This document shows, piece by piece, positions 7,620 through 16,672 of a DNA stretch of 64,000 nucleotides. The position numbers and the translations under genes are program-made. The stretch is from Bacteroidota bacterium (GTDB taxonomy: Bacteria; Bacteroidota; Bacteroidia; Flavobacteriales; Weeksellaceae). Within the stretch, counting starts at the first letter, position 1. Every line of letters starts with the position of its first letter. The notes beneath the pieces were generated by a model that saw only the letters and a program-made list of their open reading frames with translations, had not been told where the DNA came from and ran no database searches. The stretch lies in assembly GCA_023457935.1 (NCBI GenBank), contig JAEXBA010000050.1, positions 1 through 64,000 on the forward strand, read 5' to 3'.

Positions 7620-10600
7620 TTAATAATTTTTTACAAGAATCCATCCGGAATATTTCACAGGTGTCTTCTGCTCATTGTCTTCAGTCCAGGTAATGTAATA
7701 CCAATACGTTCCGGAAAGAATTTTCTTCTGTGAGTTTCTTCCGTCCCATCTGTAGTTGTTACTGATATCAGAAAGGAAAATCTGATTTCCGTAACGGTCA
7801 AAAATGGCAAACTTAAGGTCTTTCTTGTAAGCTAGGGCTGAATAATCAACAGCGTCATTTACGTTATCACCGTTTGGTGTAATCGTATTAACGATATTCG
7901 GTACCGTTACCGTAATTGATACTGGGTCACAGTCGAAAGAATCTTTCACATAGAAAGTGTTTTCGCCTCTCGTCAATCCCGTAAATACGTTGGAATCCTG
8001 CCAGGTCTGTGCATCAACGGAATACTGATAAGGTGGATTTCCGCCGCTCACGGTAAGCGTTGCAGTTGTATTTGAAATATCAACGTGCGTAATAACCGGT
8101 TCTGCAGATTTCAGGATTTTTACAACCTGTCTCGTTACGCAGCCCTGATGGCCCAAATCAACCCAGTATTCCCCAACAGACAGTCCCGAAACCATCTGAG
8201 TGGTTGCTCCGGTGCTCCACAGATAAGAAGTATATCCAGGGCCGGCATCCAGAGAAGTTCTGTCTTCCACACAAATGTATTTATCTACAAGTGTTGGTGA
8301 GAATTTCTGTGTAATAACAACCAAATCTATTTCAGCAATATTGTAACAATTGAAGTTATTGATTACTCTAACGTAAATTGTAGTCGTTTCCGAAAGATAA
8401 TTCGTGATAGTTGTAATCTCATTGGTATCGTTTAATGCGTCATTCAGTGTCGGATAGTATTTCTTGGATACTAGCGTCGGATCCGGTGTGATAACGGCAT
8501 CAGTAAGGTTGAAGATTGCTTTTGTAGGTGTCTCCAGAACATAGCAGCTTTCCAGAGTGTCATCCGTTACCGCAGGAAGAGGGAAAAACTCAAGGTTAAT
8601 CGTAGTAACTTCAGAACAGCCTTCAGGCGTTGTCACATGAACATAAACCGTACTTGGCGCGGTAGAAATGTAAGCGGAAGGAGTCACGATAGGATTCACA
8701 TCAGCATTCAGATCAGCCATCGTAGTGAAGTATTTCTTCGAATGATTTCCTGTATAGGTGGTTACTACACCTGTAGTAAGATCAAACAGACCGGTCTGAG
8801 AGTCATTGCTGTTACAGCTTTTGATGGTCGGTGTCAGCATTTCAAGCTGAACAACGTTAATGTTTACTGTAACGGTTTCACAGTCTGCAAAATCGGAAAC
8901 ATTACCGCAGAAATTATACACCAGCAGATCAGGCCCTAAATAACCGGGAGTTGCAGTGTAAGTAATGGATCCGTCTGCATTGATTACCGCAGTACCGTGC
9001 TGAGGCTGAGTTACAATCGTTGTTGTCGCAGGCCCCGGAGTCTGTGTAGATACAGAAAAATCAGGTGTGAACAGTGTTCCGCCACAAACATTCTGCGTTA
9101 CTGCAGTTTCCACTGTACAGTTGTACACTTTGTAAACAGGAGTAATTACCGGCTGGCAGTTTCCGATGGTTACACGGCATGTATAATTACCTGGAGTGGT
9201 TGGCGTATAAGTATGTGTAGTAGCGCCCGCAATCGGCGTTCCGTTCAGGAACCACTGATACGTGTCATAAATGTCATCAACAGAAAGTACAATTCCAGGG
9301 ATACAGTCGCCGCTCTGCTTTGCAATAACAGGTATAGAACTGAAACCTGCAAAATATCCTCCGTATCCGTATACACCGCTACCACCGGAAATACCTGCGG
9401 TTACAGCACTTGATGAAACTACTGTTAAGTTTCCTGTTACATTGTCAATAGAATAGGAAACCCAGGCAGCCGTACCGGTTACAGGATGCGGCCCTTGTGC
9501 AGCTGTAGGTGTAGTACCGTTTACTGTAACGGTTGCTCCGGCTTCCGTGATGATATTCAGTTTTACCTGAGGAGTAATCCCCGGCATTTCCCCGATTTTT
9601 CCGATTTCATCAATCTTTCTCGGCAGAAAACAGTTCAAAGGCGGAATGTAGTTGAACCCAATGGTTGCGTTACTGCTTGGCATACCCGCCAGAAGCTGGT
9701 ATACATAAACATTTTTGGATGTCTTGATATGAAGGTTGTAGTGTCCCGAATTATTCTGGTTCACGAAATTGTTGTCGTTTACACGGTACCAGTCTCCACG
9801 GTTAATGGTTGCAACCGGCGTTGCGTTTCCGTTAATGAAAATCTGTGTATTGTCGGCTGTAGCAATAATCATTGCGCCTTCCATCTGTTCACCAACATTA
9901 CCGCGTCCTTTGATTACGACAAACTCGTCACCAAGTCTTTCTACCGGAACCGACTGATCCATTACAATATCAGAACCGTCATGAAATGTTGAAAGCGCGA
10001 ACTGCCCGTTAAAGTTCCCGTTTGTTACCGAAATAGGTTTGTTTGAAACCACTTTTGCTCCGATAAAGCCGGAAGCATTTCCCGCAATGGCACTTTTACC
10101 TTCCATTATGTAAGACTGGCCTTTGTTAAGCGTGAAAGTTGTGGTTGGCTGTGCTGCTCCGCTTACGCCGTTGGAGAACTGTACGTTTGATGCATACTCG
10201 GAAACAGTTACAGTAGTATTGTCTTCAGTCGCAAGGAATCCTGCCATGAAGTTAAGATAAGAAGCCTGATCCGTCAGCGGGGAAGGAGCAAGATAAAACT
10301 CTGTACCAATTCCGGCTTTTCCTTTTGAGGTAATAATTTCTGCATGGCTGGTTACCGAGAAACGCAGCGTTACATAATACGGTTTTGTTCCTTTCGTATA
10401 GAGCCCCATTGTTTTTGGGGTGAAAAGATCATTTACCGAGGTCGTGATAATCAGGTTTCGGGTTACCGAAAATGTCTGGGGATTCCCCTTGCTGATCGTA
10501 ACAGTACCGATAACGGCATTATTGTTGTAGATTTCAACATCAAACGGCGCAACAGAATCTGTTGAAAAGTACAGTACCTGCTGCTGCGAACCGGAACCCG

Positions 10601-10703
10601 TTGTATCCATCATCGGCGCAATCCAGTGCTCAAGGTCTCTTTGAGCATGAACGTTTACTGATGAAAAAAGGACTGCCAAAAAGAGAAGTAGAAGTTTTTT
10701 CAT
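7620..10703 (-). CDS. Giant T9SS type B surface protein B (IgGFc-binding-like N-terminus)
   Basis: The 1027-residue paralog of proteins A and C is the shortest. It has a signal peptide (ending SSVNVHAQ), the shared N-terminal domain (about 22-460: EHWIAPMMD, SKGNPQ, ATEDNT, VTNGNFN, DIVMDQ, VIKGRGN, YIPPLNCFLP), an Ig-like YQWFLNGTPIAG module, YFTTMAD/YYPTLND modules, the ILDAG-type LWSTGATTQ module, and a C-terminal type B sorting domain (NTITPNGDNVND, FAIFDRYG, WDGR, GTYWYYITW). Unlike A and C it has no CDDNLDG-type acidic loops. Monocistronic by its own promoter and terminator. Outer-surface adhesin or matrix role is inferred from domain type. Confidence 0.85.
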   Translation of the reverse strand: MKKLLLLFLAVLFSSVNVHAQRDLEHWIAPMMDTTGSGSQQQVLYFSTDSVAPFDVEIYNNNAVIGTVTISKGNPQTFSVTRNLIITTSVNDLFTPKTMGLYTKGTKPYYVTLRFSVTSHAEIITSKGKAGIGTEFYLAPSPLTDQASYLNFMAGFLATEDNTTVTVSEYASNVQFSNGVSGAAQPTTTFTLNKGQSYIMEGKSAIAGNASGFIGAKVVSNKPISVTNGNFNGQFALSTFHDGSDIVMDQSVPVERLGDEFVVIKGRGNVGEQMEGAMIIATADNTQIFINGNATPVATINRGDWYRVNDNNFVNQNNSGHYNLHIKTSKNVYVYQLLAGMPSSNATIGFNYIPPLNCFLPRKIDEIGKIGEMPGITPQVKLNIITEAGATVTVNGTTPTAAQGPHPVTGTAAWVSYSIDNVTGNLTVVSSSAVTAGISGGSGVYGYGGYFAGFSSIPVIAKQSGDCIPGIVLSVDDIYDTYQWFLNGTPIAGATTHTYTPTTPGNYTCRVTIGNCQPVITPVYKVYNCTVETAVTQNVCGGTLFTPDFSVSTQTPGPATTTIVTQPQHGTAVINADGSITYTATPGYLGPDLLVYNFCGNVSDFADCETVTVNINVVQLEMLTPTIKSCNSNDSQTGLFDLTTGVVTTYTGNHSKKYFTTMADLNADVNPIVTPSAYISTAPSTVYVHVTTPEGCSEVTTINLEFFPLPAVTDDTLESCYVLETPTKAIFNLTDAVITPDPTLVSKKYYPTLNDALNDTNEITTITNYLSETTTIYVRVINNFNCYNIAEIDLVVITQKFSPTLVDKYICVEDRTSLDAGPGYTSYLWSTGATTQMVSGLSVGEYWVDLGHQGCVTRQVVKILKSAEPVITHVDISNTTATLTVSGGNPPYQYSVDAQTWQDSNVFTGLTRGENTFYVKDSFDCDPVSITVTVPNIVNTITPNGDNVNDAVDYSALAYKKDLKFAIFDRYGNQIFLSDISNNYRWDGRNSQKKILSGTYWYYITWTEDNEQKTPVKYSGWILVKNY

Positions 10704-10737
10704 ATTGGTTATAAAAGTTGTATTCTACAAATATAAT

Positions 10738-10745
10738 ATTAATTT
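10738..10745 (-). promoter_or_regulatory. -7 box of promoter for giant protein B
   Basis: TATATTTG on the minus strand, full consensus match, 34 bases before the ATG at 10703. Confidence 0.6.
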
Positions 10746-10831
10746 GCTTTGATTCGGAAGAAAATTTAGTTATGAATATAAGGTGGTGAAGAGTTTTTTC
10801 AGTCTTCTTCACAAATTCATATTCTTATTAA

Positions 10832-10862
10832 ATAAAAAGCACCCTTATGAGGTGCTTTTTAT
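10832..10862 (-). terminator. Terminator of giant protein C gene
   Basis: AAAAAGCACC (10834-10843) pairs with GGTGCTTTTT (10851-10860); the hairpin abuts the stop codon at 10863. Confidence 0.85.
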
Positions 10863-13800
10863 TTAATCTCTGTTTTTTACCAAAATCCAGCTGCTGAAGC
10901 TCATTGGGATTTTAGATTCCGGTTCTGTCCAGCGGATCATGTACCAGTAAGTACCTGAAGGTAAAGGGTTGCCTCTCAGTTTTCCGTCCCAGATATAACT
11001 GTTGCTTGAAGACTGGTAAAGTTTCAGTCCGTAACGGTCATATATTTCGATGTTTACATCCTCTTTAAACCTTAGATCAGAATAATCCAGATAATCATTG
11101 TAACCGTCGCCGTTTGGTGTAATGGCATTGATGAAATTAAGAATCAGGAACTCTTTTCTTACCGGGATACATCCGTCCGATGAAATTACGGTAACCGTAT
11201 GGGGACCCTTAGGTAATCCTACGAAAACATTTTCATTCTGAAACGGAGACCCGTCAACAGAATACTGATATGGTGGAAGTCCGCCCGCAACATGAATAGT
11301 TGCAGTAGTTCCGTCAATGTCGATACCTGTAATTTCCGGTGCAGTTGCTGCATGAACGTTTACATACTGACGGTAGATACACCCGTTGAATCCTAAATCA
11401 ACATAGTAATTACCTACAAGAACAGTTGCTGTCTGAGCAGTTGAACCGTTGCTCCACTGGTAACTGTCAAAGCCGGGCCCGGCGTCCAAAACAACAGACG
11501 CATTCGGACAAATCGTGATATCCTGCAGAATGTCGGATTTTTTCGGTGCCTTAAGGATAAGGGTTAATGTGGCAACATTAGGACAGCCGGTTGGACTTTC
11601 GAATCTTACATAGTAGGTTACGGTTCCGGTAACGGTCTGGTTAGGTGATATTGCATTGGTGTCGTTCTGTGCATCAGCCAGCGTGCTGTGGAAAGAGAGC
11701 GTAACATTGGCTGCTGCGGTGAACAGGTTTTTATAGCTGTTAAGATCTGCTGCCTGGCTTCCGTTTAAATCCGGATCGCAAATATCTGCTCCTGCAGCAT
11801 CCGTAATCAGCTGTATTTTAGGCCCAATGGTGAAGTTCAGCTGTCCAAAAGATGGTGGGCAGCCCGGAGTGAGTCCGTCCACACGTACAAATACCATTGT
11901 GGGAGCATTATACGCCCAGTTTACTGGAAGAAAATTATTGTTTCCGGCAAGGGCATCTGCATTGTTGAGGTAGTACCTTACCTGCATTCCAGCAATCGGT
12001 ACAACAATTTGCTGCGAAACATTCAGGAAATTAACCGAGACAGAACCGTCAAAATCATCATCACATAAGGCCGTGTTAAAACCTGCTGTATAGAGGTTTG
12101 GAGGATTTACTCCGGTTACCGTCACCGTCTGTCTGTATACACATCCGTTTGCGGAAGTCAGATCTACCCAATACGTGCCCGGCCCGACTGTTACAGTCTG
12201 AGTAGTCGCGCCTGTACTCCAAAGGTAAGCTGTAAAACCCTGGCCTGCATCCAGAATTACGGTACTGTTTGCGCAGACCGATTCGTTCACCAGCGTCGTT
12301 GAAGCAGTCGGCTGATTTATGATGATGTTTATTTTACCGACCTCAGGACAGCTTCCTGCAGTTTCAAAACGGATAAAATAGCTTCCGCCACCGAGATTTA
12401 CAGTTTGATTGGCTCCGATGGCAGCCGTATCATTTTGGGCATCTGCAAGTGTAGCATGAAATGTAAGAGTTACAGCAGGATCTGCAGTGAAGAGTGGTTT
12501 TAGCGAATTAAGGTCAATATTTTCAGAGCCGTTCAGGTCATTGTCGCATAAAGTAGTACTGGCCTCAGGCAAAAGAAGGGGAATTTTGTCACCGATCTGA
12601 AATACAATCTGCCCAAATGCAGGCGGACAGTTGGCTGCTTGTGAATCTACGCGCACAAATACAGTGGTATTGGCAGAATAGTTCCAGTTATTCGGAAGAT
12701 TATTTGCGTTTCCTGCGTTGGCGTCGTTCTGATTAAGATAATACCTTATATTAAAGGCCGCAGCATTATTGACAATCTGAGGAGATACTGTTGAAAAATC
12801 CACCGCAATAGTACCGTCCAGATTTTCATCACAGAAAGTACCGTTGAATGTACTGGTGTCGATTACCGGTGAAGCGTTAACTGTAAGTGTAATCTGAGCA
12901 CTTTTCGTACATCCGTACTGAGATGTTACGTTGGCATAAACCGTTCCTGGCCCGGAACTGTATGCAGCGGGACTGTTGATTGGAACCGTTAATGCCGCAT
13001 CAGAAAAGAAAGCAGCAGTTGTTCCTGTGTCGGGACTCAGCACAGCTGTTGTCAGATCAAAAATACCGTTTCCGTTGGGTTCGGAACATACTGTTAAAGC
13101 AGCATTGTTGGTCTGAAGAACATCAATGTTGATAATAGCCTTAAAATACTGAAATTCTGCCGGAGAGCCGGTTCCTTCAGCGTAAAAAACAAACTGGTCT
13201 GTTGTATCAGTGGTAAGTGTTGCATTTGGAGTATACGTAATCTGTCCTGTCGTGGCGTTAACAGAGGCTGTACCGTTTGTTGGTGTTGTAATCAGCTGCG
13301 TAAGTGCTGGATTAATCTGTTGTGGTGAAACTGTAAATGCCGGAGTAATCTGCAGTGTATTGCAGGAACCAATATTGTGTGTAGTGGTACTTAAAGGAGG
13401 GCAGGCAGTATAAGTATAAGGATCTGTAAGCTTGGTTTCACAGTTGTTTTTGGTAATGTTTACGGTGTAAATTCCCGGTCCGTACAGTTCAGGATTTATA
13501 GAGAAAGTGTTTGCTCCCGGAATAGCAACGCCGTTCAGAAACCACTGATAGCCGTCATAAGTGTTGTCAACCTGCAGAAGAATTCCTGCGTAGCAGTCAC
13601 CGGTTTTTGCAATCGCCGGAACCGACGAAAAGCCGGCAAAGTAACCGCCAAAGCCCACTGCGCCGCTGCCCGCTGCAATACCAGCGGTTACGGATTTTGA
13701 TGACTGTACTGTAACATTGCCGTTAACAAAAGGAACAGAGTAAGTCACCCATTGTGGATTTCCGGTTACAGGATAAGGTCCCTGACTTGCCGGAAGCGGT

Positions 13801-14975
13801 GTTCCGTTTAAAGTAACAAGCGCACCGGTCTGTGTGATAATGTTAAGTTTTGTTGTAAAGTAAGAACTTCCGATTGTGTTGATAAAGCCGATTTCATCCA
13901 CCTTATTGGGAAGGAAACAGCTTAAAGGCGGTATGTAATTGAATCCGCCCGTTGCATAAATAGAGCCTGAAGAAGTACCGCCGAGCAGTTGATATACATA
14001 AACATTTTTATTCCCAGAAACACTCATGTTGTAGTTTCCGTTGCCCTGATCCACGTAATTGGCTCCGTCAATCATCACGTATTGCCCTGTGTTGAGTGGA
14101 GCTCCGAAAGGAACACCGTTAACATTAAGCTGAGTGCCGTCTTGCGTGGCAACAACCAGAACTGTTTCCATTCCGGAAGTTACCGGACCGTTACCTTTTA
14201 CGATGACAAAATCATTCCCCAGACGTTCTGTTGGAACCGACTGGTCCATCAGAATATCATTATTGGTAAAATTCTGGTTGGTATAAATTGCGTTGAAGTT
14301 TCCGTTGGTAACCGAAATGGGTTGATTGGAAACGATTTTTGCTCCAATGAGACCGGCAAGATTGCTTTGTGAAGCCGTACTTACGACATCCATTATATAG
14401 GACTGTCCTTTGTTGAGGGTTACGGTTCTGGTCGGTGTGTTGATTCCGTCTGAAAAAACAATGCTCGGATTATATCCGGAAACTGTAACGGTAGTATTGT
14501 CTTCCGTCGCAACAAATCCAATGGTGGAATTAATATAATAATTGGATGCGGTGTTCGGTGCCATCGCTGCAAAAAACTCTGTACCAAGACCTGCGAGGCC
14601 TTTGGAAGTAATGATTTCCGCGTGATTCGGAACGGCAAAACGGAAATTGGCAAAAAACTTTTTCGGTCCTTTAATATGCATTCCTTTTTCGCCCACAGTA
14701 AAAAGTTCCCACTGCGATGTGGCCATCATAAAATGTTCTGGCACTGAGACCATGGCCGGTGATCCCTTACTGATCAGCGCTGTCTGATATAAAGTGTTGT
14801 TGTTGAAAATCTGAACGTTAAACGGCGTAACTTCGTTGGTGGACAGGTAAACATAGCTTTCCGCTCCTCCGTTGGAAGCCCGGGCCGACATTGGTGCGAA
14901 CCAGTGGTCAGTGTCAAGCTGTGCGTAACCAAGAATTCCGAAAAAAAGAATGAAAAAGGATAGTAGTTTTTTCAT
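10863..14975 (-). CDS. Giant T9SS type B surface protein C (IgGFc-binding-like, duplicated module)
   Basis: Largest of the three paralogs, 1370 residues from ATG at 14975 (a frame extension to 14981 would use TTG). Signal peptide, shared N-terminal domain (DHWFAPMSA, SKGSPA, ATEDNT, VTNGNFN, DILMDQ, VKGNGP, YIPPLSCFLP), Ig-like YQWFLNGVAIPG, and a C-terminal type B sorting domain (NAITPNGDGYNDY, IEIYDRYG, WDGK, GTYWYMIRW). The middle holds a module of about 250 residues in two tandem copies (roughly bases 12120-12855 and 11350-12090): each runs CDENLDG or CDDDFDG, RYYLN..DA.AGN, NCPP/GCPPSFGQ, CDNDLNG or CDPDLNG, FHATLADAQND, ILDAG, W.TGATTQ-type, CVYRQ or CIYRQ. Protein A has one copy. Exported adhesin role inferred. 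Confidence 0.85.
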   Translation of the reverse strand: MKKLLSFFILFFGILGYAQLDTDHWFAPMSARASNGGAESYVYLSTNEVTPFNVQIFNNNTLYQTALISKGSPAMVSVPEHFMMATSQWELFTVGEKGMHIKGPKKFFANFRFAVPNHAEIITSKGLAGLGTEFFAAMAPNTASNYYINSTIGFVATEDNTTVTVSGYNPSIVFSDGINTPTRTVTLNKGQSYIMDVVSTASQSNLAGLIGAKIVSNQPISVTNGNFNAIYTNQNFTNNDILMDQSVPTERLGNDFVIVKGNGPVTSGMETVLVVATQDGTQLNVNGVPFGAPLNTGQYVMIDGANYVDQGNGNYNMSVSGNKNVYVYQLLGGTSSGSIYATGGFNYIPPLSCFLPNKVDEIGFINTIGSSYFTTKLNIITQTGALVTLNGTPLPASQGPYPVTGNPQWVTYSVPFVNGNVTVQSSKSVTAGIAAGSGAVGFGGYFAGFSSVPAIAKTGDCYAGILLQVDNTYDGYQWFLNGVAIPGANTFSINPELYGPGIYTVNITKNNCETKLTDPYTYTACPPLSTTTHNIGSCNTLQITPAFTVSPQQINPALTQLITTPTNGTASVNATTGQITYTPNATLTTDTTDQFVFYAEGTGSPAEFQYFKAIINIDVLQTNNAALTVCSEPNGNGIFDLTTAVLSPDTGTTAAFFSDAALTVPINSPAAYSSGPGTVYANVTSQYGCTKSAQITLTVNASPVIDTSTFNGTFCDENLDGTIAVDFSTVSPQIVNNAAAFNIRYYLNQNDANAGNANNLPNNWNYSANTTVFVRVDSQAANCPPAFGQIVFQIGDKIPLLLPEASTTLCDNDLNGSENIDLNSLKPLFTADPAVTLTFHATLADAQNDTAAIGANQTVNLGGGSYFIRFETAGSCPEVGKINIIINQPTASTTLVNESVCANSTVILDAGQGFTAYLWSTGATTQTVTVGPGTYWVDLTSANGCVYRQTVTVTGVNPPNLYTAGFNTALCDDDFDGSVSVNFLNVSQQIVVPIAGMQVRYYLNNADALAGNNNFLPVNWAYNAPTMVFVRVDGLTPGCPPSFGQLNFTIGPKIQLITDAAGADICDPDLNGSQAADLNSYKNLFTAAANVTLSFHSTLADAQNDTNAISPNQTVTGTVTYYVRFESPTGCPNVATLTLILKAPKKSDILQDITICPNASVVLDAGPGFDSYQWSNGSTAQTATVLVGNYYVDLGFNGCIYRQYVNVHAATAPEITGIDIDGTTATIHVAGGLPPYQYSVDGSPFQNENVFVGLPKGPHTVTVISSDGCIPVRKEFLILNFINAITPNGDGYNDYLDYSDLRFKEDVNIEIYDRYGLKLYQSSSNSYIWDGKLRGNPLPSGTYWYMIRWTEPESKIPMSFSSWILVKNRD

Positions 14976-15002
14976 CAGCAACTGGATTAATCAAAAGGAT
15001 AG

Positions 15003-15010
15003 CAAAGGTA
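15003..15010 (-). promoter_or_regulatory. -7 box of promoter for giant protein C
   Basis: TACCTTTG on the minus strand, fits TAnnTTTG, 27 bases before ATG 14975 and just beyond the tsf terminator. Confidence 0.55.
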
Positions 15011-15033
15011 GCTATTAAATATCAATAATTTAG

Positions 15034-15067
15034 CAAAAAAAATCTCCCTGAAAGATCAGAGAGATTT
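15034..15067 (-). terminator. tsf terminator
   Basis: On the minus strand an AAATCTC.CTG stem pairs with CAG.GAGATTT and runs into eight or nine T. It is 22 bases past the tsf stop. Confidence 0.8.
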
Positions 15068-15088
15068 AAAGTTGTATGCGGTTCTTAT

Positions 15089-15910
15089 TTAAGTAAGACT
15101 TACTCTTACAAAACCAAGAACTTTAAGGTCGTTGTTTACAGATTTTACATAATCAGCAACAGAAGTGTTGGCATCTTTGATGAACGCCTGGTGTACCAGC
15201 GTGTTGTCTTTGTAGAAACGCTGCATTTTACCTTTAAGAATGTTATCAATGATGTTTTCCGGCTTGCCTTCCTTAATAAGAAGTTCTCTTTCGATTTCAA
15301 GCTCTTTGTTGATGGTGTCCTGAGAAACTTTGGTTTCATCAAGTGCAATAGGGTTCATTGCAGCAACCTGCATTGAAACAGCTTTTGCAGCTTCATCAGC
15401 TCCGGATACACTCTCTGAAAGGGAAGTGATGGCAGCGATTTTGTTTCCTGCGTGGATGTAAGATCCAAGGAAAGGCCCTTCAATTGTTTCGAAAGAACCA
15501 ACCTCGATTTTTTCACCGATAACGCCAGTCTGCTCAGTAAGTTTGTCTGCAACCGTGATGCCTCCGAAGTCAGAAGCAAGGAATTCTTCTTTGGTTTTAC
15601 CCAAAGCCAATTCTGCCATATCGTGAGCCATTTTCACGAAATCTTCGTTTTTCGCTACGAAGTCAGTTTCACAATTAAGCGCAATAATCACTCCTTTAGT
15701 GTTGTCGCTGTTTACTTTTGCAATTACAGCTCCTTCAGTAGACTCTCTGTCCGCTCTGTTGGCCGCCACTTTCTGTCCTTTTTTTCTAAGGATTTCAATT
15801 GCTTTTTCGAAATCTCCTTCAGCTTCTGTAAGGGCTTTTTTGCAGTCCATCATTCCTGCGCCTGTCGTGTTTCTTAGTTTGGCAACATCTGCCGCAACTG
15901 GTGTGTACAT
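15089..15910 (-). CDS. tsf: Translation elongation factor Ts
   Basis: EF-Ts is the guanine nucleotide exchange factor that recycles EF-Tu. The 273-residue product has the N-terminal UBA-like domain with LRNTTGAGMMDCKKAL and the RKKGQKVAANRADR stretch, followed by NCETDFVAKNEDF, the core contact region for EF-Tu, and two dimerisation-type subdomains with the FLGSYIHAGNKIA and YVKSVNNDLKV segments. Length is normal. It is transcribed alone from its own promoter with a leader hairpin, while its usual upstream partner rpsB is 14 kb away on the other strand. Confidence 0.97.
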   Translation of the reverse strand: MYTPVAADVAKLRNTTGAGMMDCKKALTEAEGDFEKAIEILRKKGQKVAANRADRESTEGAVIAKVNSDNTKGVIIALNCETDFVAKNEDFVKMAHDMAELALGKTKEEFLASDFGGITVADKLTEQTGVIGEKIEVGSFETIEGPFLGSYIHAGNKIAAITSLSESVSGADEAAKAVSMQVAAMNPIALDETKVSQDTINKELEIERELLIKEGKPENIIDNILKGKMQRFYKDNTLVHQAFIKDANTSVADYVKSVNNDLKVLGFVRVSLT

Positions 15911-15944
15911 ATTGTTAATTTTTTATTTAAAAATCGTTATGTTT

Positions 15945-15961
15945 GGCTCTGTTTTTGAGCC
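15945..15961 (-). promoter_or_regulatory. Hairpin at the 5' end of the tsf leader
   Basis: GGCTC and GAGCC (15945-15949 and 15957-15961) with a 7-base loop, starting within a few bases of the predicted transcription start. It could stabilise the mRNA end or bind a regulator. Confidence 0.4.
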
Positions 15962-15964
15962 TTG

Positions 15965-15972
15965 CAAAGATA
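15965..15972 (-). promoter_or_regulatory. -7 box of tsf promoter
   Basis: TATCTTTG on the minus strand, 54 bases before the ATG at 15910. Confidence 0.65.
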
Positions 15973-16048
15973 ATAAAATTACAGCAAACTAAAAACAGAC
16001 TTTTTACGTTATTATAATTCTGTTAATTTTACGCACAACATACTGATA

Positions 16049-16624
16049 ATGAAAAAAATATTGCTATTCTTTCTCTTTTTTGCATTTGTAGCAGGCAGCT
16101 GCCAGAAGAAAAAGGCAAAATCTGCCCCGATAACTGCAGAGACTGCCGCGATGAGTAATGATCCGCAGGTGATTGCCACTTTTATCAAAGCGAATCCTGA
16201 TCATCCCCAAACTTCCGCACTGAAAATAAAGCTCATTCAGCTCATAAGCCCGGCAGATGATCCTGTAGCGAAACCAAAAGTTGAAGCCATGACGAAAGGC
16301 AAACTTGTAAGCCAGGTCCGCAGAGATGTAAGAGACGGCGTGAACGACAAGAACAAGCAGACTGCCGCCGTACTTAATCAGCTTTTTAACAACGATGTCA
16401 ACAAAAGGGAAGCGTATGTTCAGATTATCAACAAATCTGCCTGTAATCTTGTGGTGAAGTTCAGCGGCAAGAAATTCTACAATCTTGATGTAAAAGCAAA
16501 AAACCAGAATTTCATTCTTGTTGATAAAGGAAACTATAAAATGACCACGAGTGTCTGCGATGCAAAGTATGATACTGCGAAAAGCATTACGAAAGACATT
16601 TCGATTACGCTGAGTTCAAGATAA
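16049..16624 (+). CDS. Lipoprotein, DUF6759-like family, copy 3
   Basis: Third and shortest (191 residues) member of the family at 816 and 2240. Here the signal sequence ends in a lipobox (FVAGSC followed by QKKK), so this copy is a lipoprotein while the other two have ordinary signal peptides. The N-terminal motif is degenerate but aligned (FIKANPDHPQTSALKIKL), and the C-terminal domain keeps NQLFNND, KSAC, KGNY and SVCD, including both Cys. It is on the plus strand, divergent from tsf and convergent to accA. Function unknown; an envelope role is likely from export alone. Confidence 0.75.
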   Translation: MKKILLFFLFFAFVAGSCQKKKAKSAPITAETAAMSNDPQVIATFIKANPDHPQTSALKIKLIQLISPADDPVAKPKVEAMTKGKLVSQVRRDVRDGVNDKNKQTAAVLNQLFNNDVNKREAYVQIINKSACNLVVKFSGKKFYNLDVKAKNQNFILVDKGNYKMTTSVCDAKYDTAKSITKDISITLSSR

Positions 16625-16650
16625 AAAAAGCCGGAAAATATCCGGCTTCT
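16624..16650. terminator. Shared terminator between the 16049 gene and accA
   Basis: AAGCCGGA (16628-16635) pairs with TCCGGCTT (16641-16648). On the minus strand the hairpin runs into seven T, a strong stop for accA; the plus-strand T run is weaker. Confidence 0.8.
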
Positions 16651-16672
16651 TATTTAGTAGATAGTGGTTTTT

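Noticed and set aside
4022..14653. Long plus-strand and minus-strand frames inside the giant genes
   Set aside because: They have no start context, no domain signal, and follow the codon pattern of the real genes in other frames; the giant genes explain the sequence.
1..15910. Transposon insertion as the cause of the rpsB-tsf split
   Set aside because: No transposase, terminal repeats or target duplication were seen in the block.
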